Program-made: the position numbers and the translations under genes
Notes under the pieces: generated by a model
Database searches by the model: none
The model's input: the letters and a program-made list of their open reading frames with translations, nothing else
Told to the model about the DNA's origin: nothing
In this document: positions 39,041-51,599 of the stretch, in pieces
Layout: the number at the start of each line of letters is the position of its first letter
Numbering within the stretch: the first letter of the stretch is position 1
NCBI RefSeq assembly: GCF_029227915.1
Contig: NC_079882.1
Span: forward strand, 32,852,001 to 32,916,000
Direction: 5' to 3'
Length of the DNA stretch: 64,000 bases
Origin: Hydractinia symbiolongicarpus
Lineage: Eukaryota > Cnidaria > Hydrozoa > Anthoathecata > Hydractiniidae

Positions 39041-39243
39041 ATCGTTCGGGAAATGATTTTACTCACAGGGTACTTTCTTTGTATACATTCGACTATACGT
39101 GCCAAGCCCGGGATTTACGGGAAATCGCGGGTTTTCGTTTGCCGGCGATTAAACTTCTTTTATTCAGCGTCTCATCAAAAATAAAAACATTTTTGAAAAC
39201 TACAAGTCTCATGCGTTTTAATGGTGAAAAAATAATTTAAAAA
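39041..39243. other. Extra 203-bp monomer in B relative to A
   Basis: B carries a TCACAGG/CGTGCC monomer between ATCGTTCGGG at 39,041 and at 39,244. In A the equivalent point is 21,842, where the next unit is directly the CTCCCTGAGTAC monomer. The offset changes from 17,199 to 17,402. The inserted unit resembles its left neighbour, as expected for a one-unit unequal exchange. Confidence 0.8.
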
Positions 39244-40059
39244 ATCGTTCGGGAAATGAGTTTACTCCCTGAGTACTTTCTTTGTATACTTTTGACTATA
39301 CGGGCCAAGCCGGGATTTACGCGAAATCGCGGGTTTTCGTTTGTCGGCGATTAAACTTCTTTTATTCAGCGTCTCATCAAAAATGGAAACATTTTCGAAA
39401 ACTACAAGTCTCATGCGTTTTAGTGGTGAAAAAATAATATAAAAAATCGTTCGGGAAATGAGTTTACTTCCTGGGTACTTTCTTTGTATACTTTTGACTA
39501 TACGGGCCAAGCCCGGGATTTACGGGAAATCGCGGGTTTTCGTTTGCCGGCGATTAAACTTCTTTTATTCAGCGTCTCATCAAAAATGAAAACATTTTTG
39601 AAAACTACAAGTCTCATGCGTTTTAGTGGTGAAAAAATAATATAAAAAATCGTTCGGGAAATGAGTTTACTCCCTGGGTACTTTCTTTGTATACTTTTGA
39701 CTATACGGGCCAAGCCCGGGATTTACGGGAAATCGCGGGTTTTCGTTTGCCGGCGATTAAACTTCTTTTATTCAGCGTCTCATCAAAAATGAAAACACTT
39801 TTGAAAACTACAAGTCTCATGCGTTTTAGTGGTGAAAAAGTAATTTAAAAAATCGTTAGGGAAATGAGTTTACTCCCTGGGTACTTTCTTTGTATACTTT
39901 TGACTATACGGGCCAAGCCGGGATTTACGGGAAATCGCGGGTTTTCGTTTGCCGGCGATTAAACTTCTTTTATTCAGCGTCTCAGAAAAAATGAAAACAT
40001 TTTTAAAAACTACAAGTCTTATGCGTTTTAGTGGTGAAAAAATAATTTAAAAAATCGTT

Positions 40060-43000
40060 CTGGAAATGAGTTTACTCCCTGGGTACTTTCTTTGTATACT
40101 TTTGACTATACGGGCCGAGTCCGGGATTTAGGGAAATCGTAAGTTTTCGTTTGCCGGCGATTAAACTGCTTTTATTCAGCGTCTCATCAAAAATGAAATC
40201 ATTTTTGAAAACTACAAGTCTCATGCGTTTTAGTGGTGAAAAAATAATTTAAAAAATCGTTCGGGAAATGAGTTTACTCCCTGGGTACTTTCTTTGTATA
40301 CTTTTGACTATACGGGCCAAGCCAGGATTTACGGGAAATCGCGGGTTTTCGTTTGCCGGCGATTAAACTTCTTTTATTCAGCGTCTCATCAAAAATGAAA
40401 ACATTTTTAAAACTACAATTCTTATGGGCTTTAGTGGTGAAAAAATAATTTAAAAAATCGTTCTGGAAATGAGTTTACTCACAGGGTACTTTCTTTGTAT
40501 ACATTCGACTATACGTGCCAAGCCCGGGATTTACGGGAAATCGCAGGTTTTCGTTTGCCGGCGATTAAACTTCTTTTATTCAGCGTCTCATCAAAAATAA
40601 AAACATTTTTAAAAACTGCAAGTCTTATGCGTTTTAATGGTGAAAAAATAATTTAAAAAATCGTTAGGGAAATGAGTTTACTCCCTGGGTACTTTATTTG
40701 TATACTTTTGACTATAGGGCCAAGCCGGGATTTACGGGAAATCGCGGGTTTTCGTTTGCCAGCGATTAAACTTCTTTTATTCAGCGTCTCATCAAAAATG
40801 AAAACATTTTTGAAAACTACAAGTCTCATGCGTTTTAGTGGTGAAAAAATAATATAAAAAATCGTTCGGGAAATGAGTTTACTCCCTGGGTACTTTCTTT
40901 GTATACTTTTGACTATACGGGCCAAGCCCGGGAATTACGGGAAATCGCGGGTTTTCGTTTGCCGGCGATTAAACTTCTTTTCTTCAGCGTCTCATGAAAA
41001 ATGAAAACATTTTTGATAACTACAAGTCTCATGCGTTTTAGTCGTGAAAAAATAATTTAAAAAATCGTTCGGGAAATGAGTTTACTCCCTGGGTACTTTC
41101 TTTGTATACTTTTGACTATACGGGCCAAGCCGGGATTTACGGGAAATCGCGGGTTTTCGTTTGCCGGCGATTAAACTTCTTTTATTCAACGTCTCATCAA
41201 AAATGAAAACATTATTAAAAACTACAATTCTCATGGGCTTTAGTGGTGAAAAAATAATTTAAAAAATCGTTCTGGAAATGAGTTTACTCACAGGGTACTT
41301 TCTTTGTATACATTCGACTATACGTGCCAAGCCCGGGATTTACGGGAAATCGCGGGTTTTCGTTTGCCGGCGATTAAACTTCTTTTTTTCAGCGTCTCAT
41401 CAAAAATAAAAACATTTTTGAAAACTACAAGTCTCATGCGCTTTAATGGTGAAAAAATAATTTAAAAAATCGTTCGGTAAATGAGTTTACTCACAGGGTA
41501 CTTTCTTTGTATACATTCGACTATACGTGCCAAGCCCGGGATTTACGGGAAATCGCGGGTTTTCGTTTGCCGGCGATTAAACTTCTTTTATTCAGCGTCT
41601 CATCAAAAATAAAAACATTTTTAAAAACTTCAAGTCTCATGCGTTTTAATGGTGAAAAAATAATTTAAAAAATCGTTCGGGAAATGAGTTTACTCCCTGG
41701 GTACTTTCTTTGTATACTTTTGACTATACGGGCCAAGCCCGGGGTTTACGGGAAATCGCGGGTTTTCGTTTGCCGGCGATTAAACTTCTTTTATTCAGCG
41801 TCTCATCAAAAATGAAAACATTTTTGAAAACTACAAGTCTCATGCGTTTTAGTGGTGAAAAAATAATTTAAAAAATCGTTCGGGAAATGAGTTTACTCCC
41901 TGGGTACTTTCTTTGTATAATTTTGACTATACGGGCGAAGCCGGGATTTACGGGAAATCGCGGGTTTTCGTTTGTCGGCGATTAAACTTCTTTTATTCAG
42001 CGTCTCATCAAAAATGAAAACATTTTTAAAAACTACAAGTCTCATGCGTTTTAGTGGTGAAAAAATAATATAAAAAATCGTTCGGGAAATGAGTTTACTC
42101 CCTGGGTACTTTCTTTGTATACTTTTGACTATACGGGCCAAGCTGGGATTTACGGGAAATCGCGGATTTTCGTTTGCCGGCGATTAAACTTCTTTTATTC
42201 AGCGTCTCAGAAAAAATGAAAACATTTTTAAAAACTACAAGTCTTATGCTTTTTAGTGGTGAAAAAATAATTTAAAAAATCGTTCTGGAAATGAGTTTAC
42301 TCTCTGGGTACTTTCTTTGTATACTTTTGACTATACGGGCCAAGCCGGGATTTACGGGAAATCGCGGGTTTGCGTTTGTCGGCGATTAAACTTCTTTTAT
42401 TCAGCGTCTCATCAAAAATGAAAACATTTTTGAAAACTACAAGTCTCATGCGTTTTAGTGGTGAAAATATAATATAAAAAATCGTTCGGGAAATGAGTTT
42501 ACTCCCTGGGTACTTTCTTTGTATACTTTTGACTATACGGGCCAAGCCGGGATTTACGGGAAATCGCGGGTTTTCGTTTGCCGGCGATTAAACTTCTTTT
42601 ATTCAGCGTCTCATCAAAAATAAAAACATTTTTGAAAACTACAAGTCTCATGCGTTTTAATGGTGAAAAAATAATTTAAAAAATCGTTCGGGAAATGAGT
42701 TTACTCCCTGGGTACTTTCTTTGTATACTTTTGACTATACGGGCCAAGCCCGGGGTTTACGGGAAATCGCGGGTTTTCGTTTGCCGGCGATTAAACTTCT
42801 TTTATTCAGAGTCTCATCAAAAATGAAAACATTTTTGAAAACTACAAGTCTCATGCGTTTTAGTGGTGAAAAAATAAATTAAAAAATCGTTCGGGAAATG
42901 AGTTTACTCCCTGGGTACTTTCTTTGTATAATTTTGACTATACGGGCCAAGCCGGGATTTACGGGAAATCGCGGGTTTTCGTTTGTCGGCGATTAAACTT

Positions 43001-45110
43001 CTTTTATTCAGCGTCTCATCAAAAATGAAAACATTTTTGAAAACTACAAGTCTCATGCGTTTTAGTGGTGAAAAAATAATATAAAAAACCGTTCGGGAAA
43101 TGAGTTTACACCCTGGGTACTTTCTTTGTATACTTTTGACTATACGGGCCAAGCTGGGATTTACGGGAAATCGCGGGTTTTCGTTTGCCGGCGATTAAAC
43201 TTCTTTTATTCAGCGTCTCAGAAAAAATGAAAACATTTTTAAAAACTACAAGTCTTATGCGTTTTAGTGGTGAAAAAATAATTTAAAAAATCGTTCTGGA
43301 AATGAGTTTACTCTCTGGGTACTTTCTTTGTATACTTTTGACTATACGGGCCAAGCCGGGATTTACGGGAAATCGCGGGTTTTCGTTTGTCGGCGATTAA
43401 ACTTCTTTTATTCAGCGTCTCATCAAAAATGAAAACATTTTTGAAAACTACAAGTCTCATGCGTTTTAGTGGTGAAAATATAATATAAAAAATCGTTCGG
43501 GAAATGAGTTTACTCCCTGGGTACTTTCTTTGTATACTTTTGACTATACGGGCCAAGCCGGGATTTACGGGAAATCGCGGGTTTTCGTTTGCCGGCGATT
43601 AAACTTCTTTTATTCAGCGTCTCATCAAAAATAAAAACATTTTTGAAAACTACAAGTCTCATGCGTTTTAATTGTGAAAAAATAATTTAAAAAATCGTTC
43701 GGGAAATGAGTTTACTCCCTGGGTACTTTCTTTGTATACTTTTGACTATACGGGCCAAGCCCGGGGTTTACGGGAAATCGCATGTTTTCGTTTGCCGGCG
43801 ATTAAACTTCTTTTATTCAGCGTCTCATCAAAAATAAAAAATTTTTTGAAAACTACAAGTCTCATGCGTTTTAGTGGTGAAAAAATAATATAAAAAATCG
43901 TTCGGGAAATGAGTTTACTCCCTGGGTACTTTCTTTGTATACTTTTGACTATACGGGCCAAGCCGGGATTTACGGGAAATCGCGGGTTTTCGTTTGCCGG
44001 CGATTAAACTTCTTTTATTCAGCGTCTCAGAAAAAATGAAAACATTTTTTAAAAACTACAAGTCTTATGCGTTTTAGTGGTGAAAAAATAATTTAAAAAA
44101 TCGTTCTGGAAATGAGTTTACACCCTGGGTACTTTCTTTGTATACTTTTGACTATACGGGCCAAGCCGGGATTTACGGGAAATCGCGGGTTTTCGTTTGT
44201 CGGCGATTAAACTTCTTTTATTCAGCGTCTCATCAAAAATGAAAACATTTTTGAAAACTACAAGTCTCATGCGTTTTAGTGGTGAAAAAATAATATAAAA
44301 AATCGTTCGGGAAATGAGTTTACTCCCTGGGTACTTTCTTTGTATACTTTTGACTATACGGGCCAAGCCGGGATTTACGGGAAATCGCGGGTTTTCCTTT
44401 GCCGGCGATTAAACTTCTTTTATTCAGCGTCTCAGAAAAAATGAAAACATTTTTAAAAACTACAAGTCTTATGCGTTTTAGTGGTGAAAAAATAATTTAA
44501 AAAATCGTTCTGAAAATGAGTTTACTCCCTGGGTACTTTCTTTGTATACTTTTGACTATACGGGCCGAGTCTGGGATTTAGGGAAATCGTAGGTTTTCGT
44601 TTGCCGGCGATTAAACTGCTTTTATTCAGCGTCTCATCAAAAATGAAATCATTTTTGAAAACTACAAGTCTCATGCGTTTTAGTGGTGAAAAAATAATTT
44701 AAAAAATCGTTCGGGAAATGAGTTTACTCCCTGGGTACTTTCTTTGTATACTTTTGACTATACGGGCCAAGCCAGGATTTACGGGAAATCGCGGGTTTTC
44801 GTTTGCCGGCGATTAAACTTCTTTTATTCAGCGTCTCATCAAAAATGAAAACATTTTTAAAAACTACAATTCTCATGGGCTTTAGTGGTGAAAAAATAAT
44901 TTAAAAAATCGTTCTGGAAATGAGTTTACTCACAGGGTACTTTCTTTGTATACATTCGACTATACGTGCCAAGCCCGGGATTTACGGGAAATCGCTGGTT
45001 TTCGTTTGCCGGCGATTAAACTTCTTTTATTCAGCGTCTCATCAAAAATAAAAACATTTTTGAAAACTACAAGTCTCATGCGTTTTAATGGTGAAAAAAT
45101 AATTTAAAAA
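40060..45110. repeat. Domain C: satellite with 5-monomer repeats, right of segment B
   Basis: About 25 monomers. The first four or so (39.86-40.66 kb) match 44.31-45.11 kb at an offset of 4450 bp (22 monomers), including GCCGAGTC(C/T)GGG followed by CCAAGCCAGG and an ATGGGC-tail monomer. Between them lies the 1011-bp repeat. No subtype 1 monomers are present. The TTTGTCGGCGATT variant is frequent here and rare elsewhere. No non-satellite sequence was seen. Confidence 0.75.
41670..43780. repeat. 5-monomer (1011-bp) higher-order repeat
   Basis: The rare CGGGGTTTACGGG form occurs at 41,741, 42,752 and 43,763, exactly 1011 bp apart. Within each unit the order is a GGGGTTT monomer, a GTATAATTTTGAC monomer with TTTGTCGG, a monomer with AGCTGGG, a TTCTGG monomer with TCTCTGG, and an AAAATAAAAAC monomer. 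A shortened four-monomer version follows from 43.70 to about 44.5 kb. Two full units are complete; the third is modified. Confidence 0.85.
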
Positions 45111-48100
45111 ATCGTTCTTGAAATAAGTTTACTCTCTGGGTACTTTCTTTGTATACTTTTGACTGTACGGGCCAAGCCGGGATTTACGGGAAATCTCGGG
45201 TTTTCGTTTTCCGGCGATTAAACCTCTTTCATTAAGCGTCTCATCAAAAATGAAAACATTTTTGAAAACTACAAGTCTCATGCGTTTTAGTGGTGAAAAA
45301 ATAATATAAAAAATCGTTCGGGAAATGAGTTTACTCCCTGGGTACTTTCTTTGTATACTTTTGACTGTACGGGCCAAGCCCGGGATTTACGGGAAATCGC
45401 GGGTTTTCGTTTGCCGGCGATTAAACTTCTTTTATTCAGCGTCTCATCAAAAATGAAAACATTTTTGAAAACTACAGGTCTCATGCGTTTTAGTGGTGAA
45501 AAAATAATTTAACAAATCGTTCTGGAAATGAGTTTACTCCCTGGGTACTTTCTTTGTATACTTTTGACTATACGGGCCAAGCCCGGGATTTACGGGAAGT
45601 CGTAGGTTTTCGTTTGCCGGCGATTAAACTGCTTTTATTCAGCATGTCATCAAAAATGAAATCATTTTTGAAAACTACAAGTCTCATGCGTTTTAGTGGT
45701 GAAAAAATAATTTAAAAAATCGTTCGGGAAATGAGTTTACTCCCTGGGTACTTTCTTTGTATACTTTTGACTATACGGGCCAAGCCGGGATTTACGGGAA
45801 ATCGCGGGTTTTCGTTTGCCGGCGATTAAACTTCTTTTATTCAACGTCTCATCAAAAATGAAAACATTTTTAAAAACTACAATTCTCATGGGCTTTAGTG
45901 GTGAGAAAATAATTTAAAAAATCGTTCTGGAAATGAGTTTACTCACAGGGTACTTTCTTTGTATACATTCGACTATACGTGCCAAGCCCGGGATTTACGG
46001 GAAATCGCGGGTTTTCGTTTGCCGGCGATTAAACTTCTTTTATTCAGCGTCTCATCAAAAATAAAAACATTTTTGAAAACTACAAGTCTCATGCGTTTTA
46101 ATGGTGAAAAAGTAATTCAAAAAATCGTTCGGGAAATGAGTTTACTCACAGGGTACTTTCTTTGTATACATTCGACTATACGTGCCAAGCCCGGGATTTA
46201 CGGGAAATCGCAGGTTTTCGTTTGCCGGCGATTAAACTTCTTTTATTCAGCGTCTCATCAAAAATGAAAACATTTTTGAAAACTACAAGTCTCATGCGTT
46301 TTAGTGGTGAAAAAATAATTTAAAAAATCGTTCGGGAAATGAGTTTACTTCCTGGGTACTTTCTTTGTATACTTTTGACTATACGGGCCAAGCCGGGATT
46401 TACGGGAAATCGCGAGTTTTCGTTTGCCGGCGATTAAACTTCTTTTATTCAGCGTCTCATCAAAAATGAAAACATTTTTGAAAACAACAAGTCTCATGCG
46501 TTTTAGTGGTGAAAAAATAATATAAAAAATCGTTTGGGAAATGAGTTTACTCCCTGGGTACTTTCTTTGTATACTTTTGACTGTACGGGCCAAGCCCGGG
46601 ATTTACGGGAAATCTCGGGTTTTCGTTTTCCGGCGATTAAACCTCTTTCATTAAGCGTCTCATCAAAAATGAAAACATTTTTGAAAACTACAAGTCTCAT
46701 GCGTTTTAGTGGTGAAAAAATAATATAAAAAATCGTTCGGGAAATGAGTTTACTCCCTGGGTACTTTCTTTGTATACTTTTGACTGTACGGGCCAAGCCC
46801 GGGATTTACGGGAAATCGCGGGTTTTCGTTTGCCGGCGATTAAACTTCTTTTATTCAGCGTCTCATCAAAAATGAAAACATTTTTGAAAACTACAGGTCT
46901 CATGCGTTTTAGTGGTGAAAAAATAATTTAACAAATCGTTCTGGAAATGAGTTTACTCCCTGGGTACTTTCTTTGTATACTTTTGACTATACGGGCCAAG
47001 CCCGGGATTTACGGGAAGTCGTAGGTTTTCGTTTGCCGGCGATTAAACTGCTTTTATTCAGCATGTCATCAAAAATGAAATCATTTTTGAAAACTACAAG
47101 TCTCATGCGTTTTAGTGGTGAAAAAATAATTTAAAAAATCGTTCGGGAAATGAGTTTACTCCCTGGGTACTTTCTTTGTATACTTTTGACTATACGGGCC
47201 AAGCCGGGATTTACGGGAAATCGCGGGTTTTCGTTTGCCGGCGATTAAACTTCTTTTATTCAACGTCTCATCAAAAATGAAAACATTTTTAAAAACTACA
47301 ATTCTCATGGGCTTTAGTGGTGAGAAAATAATTTAAAAAATCGTTCTGGAAATGAGTTTACTCACAGGGTACTTTCTTTGTATACATTCGACTATACGTG
47401 CCAAGCCCGGGATTTACGGGAAATCGCGGGTTTTCGTTTGCCGGCGATTAAACTTCTTTTATTCAGCGTCTCATCAAAAATAAAAACATTTTTGAAAACT
47501 ACAAGTCTCATGCGTTTTAATGGTGAAAAAGTAATTCAAAAAATCGTTCGGGAAATGAGTTTACTCACAGGGTACTTTCTTTGTATACATTCGACTATAC
47601 GTGCCAAGCCCGGGATTTACGGGAAATCGCAGGTTTTCGTTTGCCGGCGATTAAACTTCTTTTATTCAGCGTCTCATCAAAAATGAAAACATTTTTGAAA
47701 ACTACAAGTCTCATGCGTTTTAGTGGTGAAAAAATAATTTAAAAAATCGTTCGGGAAATGAGTTTACTCCCTGGGTACTTTCTTTGTATACTTTTGACTG
47801 TACGGGCCAAGCCCGGGATTTACGGGAAATCGCGGGTTTTCGTTTGCCGGCGATTAAACTTCTTTTATTCAGCGTCTCATCAAAAATGAAAACATTTTTG
47901 AAAACTACAGGTCTCATGCGTTTTAGTGGTGAAAAAATAATTTAACAAATCGTTCTGGAAATGAGTTTACTCCCTGGGTACTTTCTTTGTATACTTTTGA
48001 CTATACGGGCCAAGCCCGGGATTTACGGGAAGTCGTAGGTTTTCGTTTGCCGGCGATTAAACTGCTTTTATTCAGCATGTCATCAAAAATGAAATCATTT

Positions 48101-50790
48101 TTGAAAACTACAAGTCTCATGCGTTTTAGTGGTGAAAAAATAATTTAAAAAATCGTTCGGGAAATGAGTTTACTCCCTGGGTACTTTCTTTGTATACTTT
48201 TGACTATACGGGCCAAGCCGGGATTTACGGGAAATCGCGGGTTTTCGTTTGCCGGCGATTAAACTTCTTTTATTCAACGTCTCATCAAAAATGAAAACAT
48301 TTTTAAAAACTACAATTCTCATGGGCTTTAGTGGTGAGAAAATAATTTAAAAAATCGTTCTGGAAATGAGTTTACTCACAGGGTACTTTCTTTGTATACA
48401 TTCGACTATACGTGCCAAGCCCGGGATTTACGGGAAATCGCGGGTTTTCGTTTGCCGGCGATTAAACTTCTTTTATTCAGCGTCTCATCAAAAATAAAAA
48501 CATTTTTGAAAACTACAAGTCTCATGCGTTTTAATGGTGAAAAAGTAATTCAAAAAATCGTTCGGGAAATGAGTTTACTCACAGGGTACTTTCTTTGTAT
48601 ACATTCGACTATACGTGCCAAGCCCGGGATTTACGGGAAATCGCAGGTTTTCGTTTGCCGGCGATTAAACTTCTTTTATTCAGCGTCTCATCAAAAATGA
48701 AAACATTTTTGAAAACTACAAGTCTCATGCGTTTTAGTGGTGAAAAAATAATTTAAAAAATCGTTCGGGAAATGAGTTTACTTCCTGGGTACTTTCTTTG
48801 TATACTTTTGACTATACGGGCCAAGCCGGGATTTACGGGAAATCGCGAGTTTTCGTTTGCCGGCGATTAAACTTCTTTTATTCAGCGTCTCATCAAAAAT
48901 GAAAACATTTTTGAAAACAACAAGTCTCATGCGTTTTAGTGGTGAAAAAATAATATAAAAAATCGTTTGGGAAATGAGTTTACTCCCTGGGTACTTTCTT
49001 TGTATACTTTTGACTATACGGGCCAAGCCCGGGATTTACGGGAAATCGCGGGTTTTCGTTTGCCGGCGATTAAACTTCTTTTATTCAGCGTCTCATTAAA
49101 AATGAAAACATTTTTAAAAACTACAAGTCTCATGCGTTTTATTGTGAAAAAATAATTTAAAAAATCGTTCGGGAAATGAGTTTACTCCCTGGGTACTTTC
49201 TTTGTATACTTTTGACTGTACGGGCCAAGCCGGGATTTACGGGAAATCTCGGGTTTTCGTTTTCCGGCGATTAAACCTCTTTCATTAAGCGTCTCATCAA
49301 AAATGAAAACATTTTTGAAAACTACAAGTCTCATGCGTTTTAGTGGTGAAAAAATAATATAAAAAATCGTTCGGGAAATGAGTTTACTCCCTGGGTACTT
49401 TCTTTGTATACTTTTGACTGTACGGGCCAAGCCCGGGATTTACGGGAAATCGCGGGTTTTCGTTTGCCGGCGATTAAACTTCTTTTATTCAGCGTCTCAT
49501 CAAAAATGAAAACATTTTTGAAAACTACAGGTCTCATGCGTTTTAGTGGTGAAAAAATAATTTAACAAATCGTTCTGGAAATGAGTTTACTCCCTGGGTA
49601 CTTTCTTTGTATACTTTTGACTATACGGGCCAAGCCCGGGATTTACGGGAAGTCGTAGGTTTTCGTTTGCCGGCGATTAAACTGCTTTTATTCAGCATGT
49701 CATCAAAAATGAAATCATTTTTGAAAACTACAAGTCTCATGCGTTTTAGTGGTGAAAAAATAATTTAAAAAATCGTTCGGGAAATGAGTTTACTCCCTGG
49801 GTACTTTCTTTGTATACTTTTGACTATACGGGCCAAGCCGGGATTTACGGGAAATCGCGGGTTTTCGTTTGCCGGCGATTAAACTTCTTTTATTCAACGT
49901 CTCATCAAAAATGAAAACATTTTTAAAAACTACAATTCTCATGGGCTTTAGTGGTGAGAAAATAATTTAAAAAATCGTTCTGGAAATGAGTTTACTCACA
50001 GGGTACTTTCTTTGTATACATTCGACTATACGTGCCAAGCCCGGGATTTACGGGAAATCGCGGGTTTTCGTTTGCCGGCGATTAAACTTCTTTTATTCAG
50101 CGTCTCATCAAAAATAAAAACATTTTTGAAAACTACAAGTCTCATGCGTTTTAATGGTGAAAAAGTAATTCAAAAAATCGTTCGGGAAATGAGTTTACTC
50201 ACAGGGTACTTTCTTTGTATACATTCGACTATACGTGCCAAGCCCGGGATTTACGGGAAATCGCAGGTTTTCGTTTGCCGGCGATTAAACTTCTTTTATT
50301 CAGCGTCTCATCAAAAATGAAAACATTTTTGAAAACTACAAGTCTCATGCGTTTTAGTGGTGAAAAAATAATTTAAAAAATCGTTCGGGAAATGAGTTTA
50401 CTTCCTGGGTACTTTCTTTGTATACTTTTGACTATACGGGCCAAGCCGGGATTTACGGGAAATCGCGAGTTTTCGTTTGCCGGCGATTAAACTTCTTTTA
50501 TTCAGCGTCTCATCAAAAATGAAAACATTTTTGAAAACTACAAGTCTCATGCGTTTTAGTGGTGAAAAAATAATATAAAAAATCGTTTGGGAAATGAGTT
50601 TACTCCCTGGGTACTTTCTTTGTATACTTTTGACTATACGGGCCAAGCCCGGGATTTACGGGAAATCGCGGGTTTTCGTTTGCCGGCGATTAAACTTCTT
50701 TTATTCAGCGTCTCATTAAAAATGAAAACATTTTTAAAAACTACAAGTCTCATGCGTTTTATTGTGAAAAAATAATTTAAAAAATCGTTC
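45110..50790. repeat. Domain D: four near-identical 5- to 8-monomer blocks
   Basis: A core of five monomers recurs, marked by the rare GGGAAGTCGTAGG and CAGCATGTCATC. The latter occurs at 45,640, 47,059, 48,073 and 49,693, with spacings of 1419, 1014 and 1620 bp (7, 5 and 8 monomers). The five-unit core is present each time; the longer spacings contain two or three added monomers, such as the GAAATCTCGGG unit (near 45.19, 46.61 and 49.24 kb) and the TTCCTGGG unit (near 46.35, 48.78 and 50.40 kb). The cores appear essentially identical by eye, the strongest local homogeneity in the window along with the right end. Confidence 0.87.
45727..45928 (+). repeat. Monomer subtype 5: ATTCTCATGGGC tail
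   Basis: This 202-bp subtype carries CTACAATTCTCATGGGCTTTAG in its tail where other monomers have CTACAAGTCTCATGCGTTTTAG, and often TTCAACGTCTC or TTCAGGGTCTC in the middle. It is found near 16.75, 21.60, 33.95, 38.80, 40.42 (with CTTATGGGC), 41.23 and 44.87 kb, in each block of 45.1-50.8 kb, and near 51.35, 53.98, 55.59 and 58.42 kb. The shared rare substitutions show that these copies descend from one ancestral monomer, which makes it a good tracer of block duplications. Confidence 0.85.
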
Positions 50791-51396
50791 GGGAAATGAG
50801 TTTACTCCCTGGGTACTTTCTTTGTATACTTTTGACTATACGGCCAAGCCGGGATTTACGGGAAATCGCGGGTTTTCGTTTGCCGGCGATTAAACTTCTT
50901 TTAATCAGCGTCTCAGCAAAAATGAAAACATTTTTAAAAACTACAAGTCTTATGCGTTTTAGTGGTGAAAAAATAATTTAAAAGATAGTTCTGGAAATGA
51001 GTTTACTCCCTGGGTACTTTGTTTGTATACTTTTGACTATACGGGCTGAGTCCGGGATTTAGGGAAATCGTAGGTTTTCGTTTGCCGGCGATTAAACTGC
51101 TTTTATTCAGCGTCTCATCAAAAATGAAATCATTTTTGAAAACTACAAGTCTCATGCGTTTTAGTGGTGAAAAAATAATTTAAAAAATCGTTCGGGAAAT
51201 GAGTTTACTCCCTGGGTACTTTCTTTGTATAATTTTGACTATACAGCCCAAGCCAGGATTTACGGGAAATCGCGGGTTTTCGTTTGCCGGCGATTAAACT
51301 TCTTTTATTCAGGGTCTCATCAAAAATGAAAACATTTTTAAAAACTACAATTCTCATGGGCTTTAGTGGTGAAAAAATAATATAAAAAATCGTTTG

Positions 51397-51599
51397 GGAA
51401 ATGAGTTTACTCCCTGGGTACTTTCTTTGTATACTTTTGACTATACGGGCCAAGCCCGGGATTTACGGGAAATCGCGGGTTTTCGTTTGCCGGCGATTAA
51501 ACTTCTTTTATTCAGCGTCTCATCAAAAATGAAAACATTTTTGAAAACTACAAGTCTCATGCGTTTTAGTGGTGAAAAAATAATTTAAAAAATCGTTCG
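51397..51599 (+). repeat. Representative full-length monomer (common 203-bp form)
   Basis: This copy is close to the form most frequent in the right half of the window and serves as the reference for monomer positions. Positions 1-45 hold the GAGTTTACTCCCTGGGTAC and TTTGTATAC landmarks. Positions 50-99 are the GC-rich block with four CGGG boxes and GCCGGCG. Positions 105-135 hold the CTTCTTTTATTCAGCGTCTC segment. Positions about 127-150 hold the A-rich inverted repeat. The tail contains GCGTTTTAGTGGTG followed by A-rich sequence. By hand count it is about 38% GC with 12 CpG sites. The many other copies differ mostly by substitutions and by 1-bp indels in the CCCGGG and TTACGGG boxes. Confidence 0.93.
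51446..51495 (+). other. GC-rich block with CGGG boxes at helical spacing
   Basis: Inside the reference monomer, CGGG begins at 51446, 51457, 51466 and 51476, giving spacings of 11, 9 and 10 bp, and the block ends with GCCGGCG. One DNA turn is about 10.5 bp, so the four boxes lie roughly on one face of the helix. The block is nearly 60% GC inside a 38% GC monomer. The pattern is retained in most copies, although subtypes replace single boxes (for example TTAGGG instead of TTACGGG). Whether a protein binds it or it only influences nucleosome placement cannot be told from sequence. Confidence 0.6.

Larger units (their letters stand above)
22650..40060. repeat. Segment B: expanded right copy of segment A
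   Basis: Markers of segment A reappear here in order, with the offset changing in steps: 11,530 at the left edge, 12,746 after a 1216-bp duplication, 14,773 after a 2027-bp duplication, 14,166 after loss of one 607-bp three-monomer unit, 17,199 after a 3033-bp duplication, 16,997 after loss of one monomer, 17,199 and 17,402 after two single-monomer differences. Every step equals a whole number of monomers. Segment B ends near 40,060: the GTTAGGG monomer near 39.86 kb and its CAGAAAAAATG dyad match 22.46-22.66 kb, then the sequences differ. B is thus about 17.4 kb against 11.5 kb for A. Confidence 0.85.

Noticed and set aside
40840-40865. TATA-box-like AATATAAAAAAT in many monomer tails, as a promoter
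   Set aside because: It is AT-rich tail sequence varying with TAATTTAAAAAA; there is no associated start element or gene. Satellite transcription is possible but not shown by sequence.
46503-46796. Minus-strand basic, lysine/arginine-rich 82-97 residue reading frames resembling a small protein family
   Set aside because: They are the reverse complement of the satellite, spanning one monomer and part of the next. The apparent conservation is that of the whole monomer, including stretches outside the frame.
51478-51498. CENP-B box in the TTTTCGTTTGCCGGCGATT segment
   Set aside because: The TTCGTT start resembles the box, but the essential central A and the CGGG core are absent at the required spacing. 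The reverse strand (TTCCCGTAAATCCCGGG) also fails at the TTCG core and in spacing.
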